Assembly: GCA_050633665.1 (NCBI GenBank)
Contig: JBOEGY010000001.1
Span: 1-64,000, forward strand
Direction of reading: 5' to 3'
DNA from: JAUIAI01 sp050633665
GTDB lineage: Bacteria; Pseudomonadota; Gammaproteobacteria; Burkholderiales; Burkholderiaceae_E
Length of the DNA: 64,000 nucleotides
Shown piece after piece: positions 60,200 through 64,000 of the stretch. Below the pieces are notes generated by a model. That model had not been told where the DNA came from. It worked only from the letters and a program-made list of their open reading frames with translations, and did not search any database. How positions within the stretch are numbered: position 1 is the first letter of the stretch; every line of letters begins with the position of its first letter. The position numbers and the translations under genes were made by a program.

Positions 60200-61113
60200 C
60201 GTGTTGGGTCCCAGATCGTGCCAAGGCCGGACCGCTCAAGTCTGGCAACGAGCTCATTGCGCCAAAGACTGATTTGCTCGAATTGGGATTTAATACTCTG
60301 GGTCGCCAACTGGTAGATCTCTACGGTCGCGTTCGGCCCTGCCCGACCCGGGTAAACGCCGGCCTTGAACCCGTTCTTGAAAACCGGATCGGCCACAATC
60401 AGTGCGTGCACCGATTGCTTTCGCCGAAGCGCTATAACCTGGCCAAGCCGTTCGTCCGCATTGCTGAAATCGCTTACGACGACAATGTCGAAATCGAAAG
60501 GGAGCGACGCCCAGCATTGTTCCAGAGTCTCCGCGAGCGATGCAGATTCCCGTTCCGGCGTCTCCAGTCCGGCCTGATAGTCTGAGAACAGCTTGTCGAG
60601 GCTCAGCGCTCGGGCCCTGGCTGAAGTGCTTGCCTTGAGCACAAGATGCCCGTTGTCCCGCAATGTGCCGAAGCTGCAGATGGCTGATGGTTCGCGACGT
60701 TGTCGGGAGTGCGTACTCAGTGCTGCGGCCTGCAGACACGCGCGGCTCGCCAGCAGGCCGCCGGCGGTGCCAAAGTACATTGAGGGTCGCAAATCAACCA
60801 GAATCGCCAGCGGTCGGTGCACGGTTGTGAGGAACCTGCGTACCTGGGGGCGGCCGGTCCTGGCGGTTGCCGACCAATCAATGTGGCGGGGATCGTCACC
60901 ATCTTGAAATACCCCGATGCTGTCCAGATCCATGCCAGCGCCCCGGCGTTTGCCCGGGTGTATCCCTTCGCCGAAGAGTCCGGCGATCGGGCGTCCGGTT
61001 TTGCTTCGGCGTCTGGTCGGCGGCGTAAACGCAGGCGCGTTGATCAGATCTGCCAGCGACAACAGGGCGCTTGGCGCGCGCATATTGCTGGTCTTTTGGC
61101 CATGCCCGCTCAC
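60196..61113 (-). CDS. DUF58 family protein
   Basis: This 305-residue protein has the DUF58 signature: GEGIHPGKRRGAGMDLDSIGVFQDGDDPRHIDWSATARTG, then LAILVDLRPSMYFGTAGGL, and a final degraded VWA-like part (DIVVVSDFSNADERL). It acts with MoxR in assembling or activating membrane complexes. It starts with GTG; the G overlaps the TAG stop of moxR (TAGTG). In methylotrophs the equivalent gene is mxaS, directly after mxaR. Confidence 0.92.
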   Translation of the reverse strand: MSGHGQKTSNMRAPSALLSLADLINAPAFTPPTRRRSKTGRPIAGLFGEGIHPGKRRGAGMDLDSIGVFQDGDDPRHIDWSATARTGRPQVRRFLTTVHRPLAILVDLRPSMYFGTAGGLLASRACLQAAALSTHSRQRREPSAICSFGTLRDNGHLVLKASTSARARALSLDKLFSDYQAGLETPERESASLAETLEQCWASLPFDFDIVVVSDFSNADERLGQVIALRRKQSVHALIVADPVFKNGFKAGVYPGRAGPNATVEIYQLATQSIKSQFEQISLWRNELVARLERSGLGTIWDPTR

Positions 61114-62096
61114 TATGAAACAGGTGTTGTGCTGATGATTTCTTGAATGAGGGCGTCGGCGCTGACGCCGGCGTGCTCAGCGGCGTGGTCGATACTGATA
61201 CGGTGGGATAGTGCATCAACGGCCAGCGCTTTGATATCGTCCGGTTCGACGAAGTCGCGTTCTTCAAGCCAGGCACGAGCGCATGCCAGATGGGCCAGTG
61301 CAAGAGTGCCGCGCGGGCTGACGGCCTGCCGGATCGGATGACCTGTGCCGCCATTGTGCCGGGTGGCGTTGACCAGGCGGACGATATATTCATTGATCGG
61401 TGCGGAGACATGCACTTTTAGAACGGCTGCCCGTGCTGTGGATAGTTGCTCCGGAGATATCTGACTGAGAAGCTCTGTAGCCGGTCGGTATGAATTGCCT
61501 GAGCGCCGCTCGTTCAAGACAAGTTCCAGCATATTGGACTCTGCTGTTGGTTCCGGCCAGCCGATCCGGACCCGCAGCGCGAAGCGATCAAGTTGCGCAG
61601 CCGGTAGTTCATAGGTGCCTTCTTCTTCAATCGGGTTTTGCGTGGCAATGACAAACAAGGATTCATCCAGCTTATGGGTATTGCCGCCAACGGTTATTTG
61701 TCTCTCGGCCATGGCCTCAAGTAATGCCGCCTGCACTTTGGCGGGTGCGCGATTGATTTCATCGGCAAGAATGAAACCGTGAAAGAGCGGGCCTTTATGA
61801 AACTCGAATCGATGTTCGTTTGGATCATAAATATTCGTCCCAATCAGGTCGGACGGGAGCAGATCAGGCGTGAATTGAATACGTGCAAAACTGCTTTTGA
61901 AGGCATGAGCGAGTAGCAGGGCGGCGCGCGTTTTGGCGACGCCTGGTGGGCCTTCCAGTAAAACATGCCCATCAGAAAGCACCGCAATTATCAGTCTTTC
62001 GACAACTGCTCTCTGGCCTGGAACCGCGGCGGCAATTTCTTTCAGCACTTCCGTGAACAAGGGTTGCAGTGCTGTTGTCATTAACTGCGCGTCCAT
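61113..62096 (-). CDS. MoxR-type AAA+ ATPase
   Basis: This 327-residue ATPase has Walker A GPPGVAKT (49-56), Walker B/sensor FILADEINRAPAKVQAALLEAM, the VIATQNPIEEEGTYELPAAQLDRF segment typical of MoxR, and a C-terminal lid with the RGTLALAHLACARAWLEERDFV sequence. MoxR proteins are chaperone-like and remodel protein complexes, often to insert metal cofactors. It is the first gene of a seven-gene operon. The 300-base region upstream also serves the divergent Rieske and PQQ dehydrogenase genes. Confidence 0.95.
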   Translation of the reverse strand: MDAQLMTTALQPLFTEVLKEIAAAVPGQRAVVERLIIAVLSDGHVLLEGPPGVAKTRAALLLAHAFKSSFARIQFTPDLLPSDLIGTNIYDPNEHRFEFHKGPLFHGFILADEINRAPAKVQAALLEAMAERQITVGGNTHKLDESLFVIATQNPIEEEGTYELPAAQLDRFALRVRIGWPEPTAESNMLELVLNERRSGNSYRPATELLSQISPEQLSTARAAVLKVHVSAPINEYIVRLVNATRHNGGTGHPIRQAVSPRGTLALAHLACARAWLEERDFVEPDDIKALAVDALSHRISIDHAAEHAGVSADALIQEIISTTPVS

Positions 62097-62422
62097 TCAA
62101 TTGAGGTGCGGTCACGATATCAAACGCACAGTTCGTGAGGCAAGTGTTTCTGCTCCGTCTCCGTCGCCGCGTCATTACCTCGATTGTTTCGTAACGAAAG
62201 CGTTTTCAGGAATTTTTCGTTATGCGGCGGACCATTGAAAATGGAACTGCCGAAAATTGTTGCAAATATTTTTCTTCATTTTACTTTCCAACTGGCATAC
62301 ACTCTGAAAAACGCATTAGGAAATTTGCAGTGAAACCAGACATTAGTTACTAAATTTTTCTCGTGTCTGCTGCGGTATCTACCGTGCGTATGTGATTGCC
62401 AAAAAATACAAAGGAGACTGAC
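62097..62422. other. AT-rich divergent intergenic region
   Basis: This 326-base stretch separates moxR (minus) from the Rieske gene (plus). It is clearly more AT-rich than its surroundings. A perfect palindrome TTTCGT-A-ACGAAA (62187-62199) could bind a regulator. A candidate -10 element TACACT (62298-62303) lies about 120 bases before the Rieske start. No gene is seen. Confidence 0.45.
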
Positions 62423-63091
62423 TTGCCCGTGCGTAAGCAGCCGGATGGCCACGTGCCAGCGCCGGATGAATCATTGACCGTGTCGCCTGTCGATGCGAAT
62501 CAGGCTGGTTCTGAATCAGAGCAGCCATTGGTATTTCACGCGCCGCGTCGAAAAGTAATCGGCATGAGTGTCGGGGTCGGTCTGGGCTTGTCCGGATTTG
62601 GCGCCTCTGCTGCCAAGCCGCCGCGTAGCCAGCGCCCGCAACCGGGTGACTTAATCGTGTTCCGCTTCGGCGACAAAGCCGGTCAGGCTGTCAAGCCTGA
62701 CGATGTCCCTGAAGGTGCCGAGCTGCTTCAGGTGATTAGCAAAGACCCGGAGTCTGGCGTTTTGCGCGACGGTTCGCGACTTAACGGTATCAATCTGGTG
62801 CGGGTTGAAGCCGAGGCCGTCAGTGACGACACCAAGCCGTTCGTCACCGGCGGAATCATTGCCTATTCGTCAGTTTGTACCCATCAGGGATGCGATCTGA
62901 CTCAGTGGGTTCCCGAAACCACGACATTCAAGTGTTATTGCCACTACTCCGAATTCGATGCCACCCAGCTTGGTCAGCCAAATCACGGCCCGGCAAAGCG
63001 TCGACTCGCGGTGTTGGCACTGTCTCTAAATCAAAATAATGAATTCATCGTTGCCGCGCATTTCAAAGGCAAAGTGGGTTTCAAGAAGTAA
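62423..63091 (+). CDS. Tat-exported Rieske [2Fe-2S] protein
   Basis: This protein of 222 residues begins at a TTG, 6 bases after AAGGAG; a GTG two codons later is also possible. It has a twin-arginine signal (PRRKVIGMSVG, Arg42-Arg43, hydrophobic stretch to about 60) for folded export. The Rieske domain has Cys152-x-His154-x2-Cys157 (CTHQGC) and Cys171-x-Cys173-His174 (CYCHYS): ligands Cys152, His154, Cys171, His174, with Cys157-Cys173 as the usual disulfide. It resembles bc1-type and arsenite-oxidase-type Rieske proteins. It is not next to cytochrome b genes but 126 bases upstream of a PQQ dehydrogenase, so it may be an electron acceptor for it. That is inference. Confidence 0.88.
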   Translation: MPVRKQPDGHVPAPDESLTVSPVDANQAGSESEQPLVFHAPRRKVIGMSVGVGLGLSGFGASAAKPPRSQRPQPGDLIVFRFGDKAGQAVKPDDVPEGAELLQVISKDPESGVLRDGSRLNGINLVRVEAEAVSDDTKPFVTGGIIAYSSVCTHQGCDLTQWVPETTTFKCYCHYSEFDATQLGQPNHGPAKRRLAVLALSLNQNNEFIVAAHFKGKVGFKK

Positions 63092-63217
63092 TGTGTTTCC
63101 CGCCATTTTCCGCGCTTTTTTTTGCGGCGCTTCAAGGCTGATCCTTCGATCTGTCGTGGAGCGAATTTCGAAGTGATTCTGCCTATCTTGGCTGATTGTC
63201 CCGTTCAGGAGGTGTCC

Positions 63218-64000
63218 ATGATTTCTCAAAAAACGTTTGCCGCGGCGGCTGTAGGAGCGCTGCTTGCAGCCACCGGTATGTCCGCTGTCGCCGGCGAATA
63301 CTCCACTGTCACACAAGAAAGACTCAATAACCCCGAGCCAGGGAACTGGTTGATGTATCGCGGCAATTACGAGGGCTGGGGTTATAGTCCGCTCGAACAG
63401 ATCAATACCAGCAACGTCAAGAACCTGAAGCCGGTCTGGACGATGTCTACCGGTGTGGTTGAGGGGCACCAGGCGCCGCCGATCGTCAATGATGGCATTA
63501 TGTTTGTTGCCACGCCGATGAACCAGATCATGGCAATCGACGCAAAGTCTGGCGATTTGCTATGGCGCTATCAGCGTGAAATTCCCGAAGAGTTGTTTCA
63601 ATTACACCCGACCAGCCGCGGTGTTGGCTTGTGGGGCGACAGCATCTATTTCGCCTCGACTGACGCCTACCTGATTGCACTTGATGCCAAGACCGGCAAG
63701 GTGCAGTGGGAGAAGCAGGTTGAAGACTACGGCAAGGGTTATTACATGACGCTTGCTCCGCTCACGGCCAAAGGTAAGGTCATGATCGGCGTTTCTGGTG
63801 GCGAGTACGGCATTCGCGGCTTCGTGGCTGCTTATGATGCCAAGACCGGTGAAGAAGCCTGGAAGACCTACACTATCCCCGCACCGGGCGAGCCAGGTAG
63901 CGATACCTGGCCAGGCGATACCTGGAAGACGGGTGGCGTATCAACCTGGATTACAGGCACCTACGATTCAGACACCAACATCGTCTACTGGGGTACCGGT
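63218..64000 (+). CDS. PQQ-dependent alcohol dehydrogenase, 5' part (runs off the window end)
   Basis: The ATG follows an AGGAGGTGT site. The 261 residues visible start with a Sec signal peptide (cleavage near AVA-GE at 25) and a beta-propeller with GNWLMYRGNYEGWGYSPLEQIN, the tryptophan-docking motifs (IDAKSGDLLWRY, LDAKTGKVQWEK, YDAKTGEEAWKT), SGGEYGIRGF with the metal-binding glutamate, and TWPGDTWKTGG. This is the methanol/ethanol dehydrogenase (ExaA/XoxF) group. The adjacent Cys-Cys pair seen in classical enzymes is absent; the region reads LHPTSRGVGLW. Whether it uses calcium or a lanthanide needs the aspartate beyond the window. Confidence 0.93.
   Translation, partial: MISQKTFAAAAVGALLAATGMSAVAGEYSTVTQERLNNPEPGNWLMYRGNYEGWGYSPLEQINTSNVKNLKPVWTMSTGVVEGHQAPPIVNDGIMFVATPMNQIMAIDAKSGDLLWRYQREIPEELFQLHPTSRGVGLWGDSIYFASTDAYLIALDAKTGKVQWEKQVEDYGKGYYMTLAPLTAKGKVMIGVSGGEYGIRGFVAAYDAKTGEEAWKTYTIPAPGEPGSDTWPGDTWKTGGVSTWITGTYDSDTNIVYWGTG

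Noticed and set aside
63105..63130. T-rich stretch after the Rieske gene as a terminator
   Set aside because: The T-run lies inside the possible loop (CCGC...GCGG) rather than after a stem, so it is not a rho-independent terminator.
1..64000. CRISPR arrays, tRNA genes, intact insertion sequences
   Set aside because: I read through both strands and saw no regularly spaced repeats, no cloverleaf-like tRNA sequence and no transposase gene. The absence is from inspection only.

Overview
The window reads as chromosomal DNA of a Gram-negative, probably marine or soil gammaproteobacterium. The evidence is Sec and Tat signal peptides, a lipobox, TRAP transporters, a gammaproteobacterial-style 23S-5S rRNA end, an assimilatory nirBD-ybiB-cobA block and a MoxR/Bat operon. 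Base composition is moderately GC-rich by eye. I would not assign a genus from the sequence alone.

Layout. 1-710: the 3' end of an rRNA operon (23S end, 5S, terminator). 735-1165: the wreck of a pRiA4b ORF-3-like gene. 1693-22333: a catabolic island for an unidentified carboxylic acid. It holds a TRAP uptake system, two AMP-forming acyl-CoA ligases, an ADP-forming-type acyl-CoA synthetase, an acyl-CoA dehydrogenase, a crotonase, two SDRs, a thioesterase, a class III CoA-transferase, two nitronate monooxygenase-like flavoproteins, a DUF35 plus thiolase-like pair, an MFS pump, and TetR and IclR regulators. The thiolase-like protein lacks the catalytic cysteines, so the pair may be a retro-aldolase. 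22701-28375: a large secreted Rhs/YD-repeat protein with an unusual metal-binding-looking C-terminal domain, overlapping an exported beta-helix protein that is a candidate immunity protein.

28626-35481: housekeeping and mixed genes: a crotonase-family protein without catalytic glutamates, a DUF2784 membrane protein, a diguanylate cyclase, an EVE-domain protein, O-acetylhomoserine sulfhydrylase, and feoAB with a good Fur box. 35670-43150: a Rieske oxygenase, then nitrite assimilation (nirB, nirD, ybiB/trpD2-like, cobA) with structured DNA upstream, ending in a decayed fusion of a formate/nitrite-transporter start and a protein kinase. 43204-51380: an ABC exporter, a small flagellar-rod-like protein, GST, a repeat lipoprotein, EthD, an O6-alkylguanine-DNA alkyltransferase, a small exported protein, a hydratase and a dienelactone hydrolase. 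51522-55877: a peroxiredoxin, a second complete TRAP system with an attenuator-like hairpin, and RidA.

55810-62096 is a tightly overlapping seven-gene MoxR/Bat-type operon (moxR, DUF58, DUF4381, two VWA proteins, TPR, BatD). It is divergent from a Tat-exported Rieske protein and a PQQ-dependent alcohol dehydrogenase that runs off the window end. The arrangement recalls the mxaRSACKL maturation genes of methanol dehydrogenase and suggests, but does not prove, a role in maturing this quinoprotein. The items most worth following up are the Rhs toxin-like pair, the cysteine-less thiolase with DUF35, the MoxR-PQQ neighbourhood and the inverted repeats ahead of nirB.
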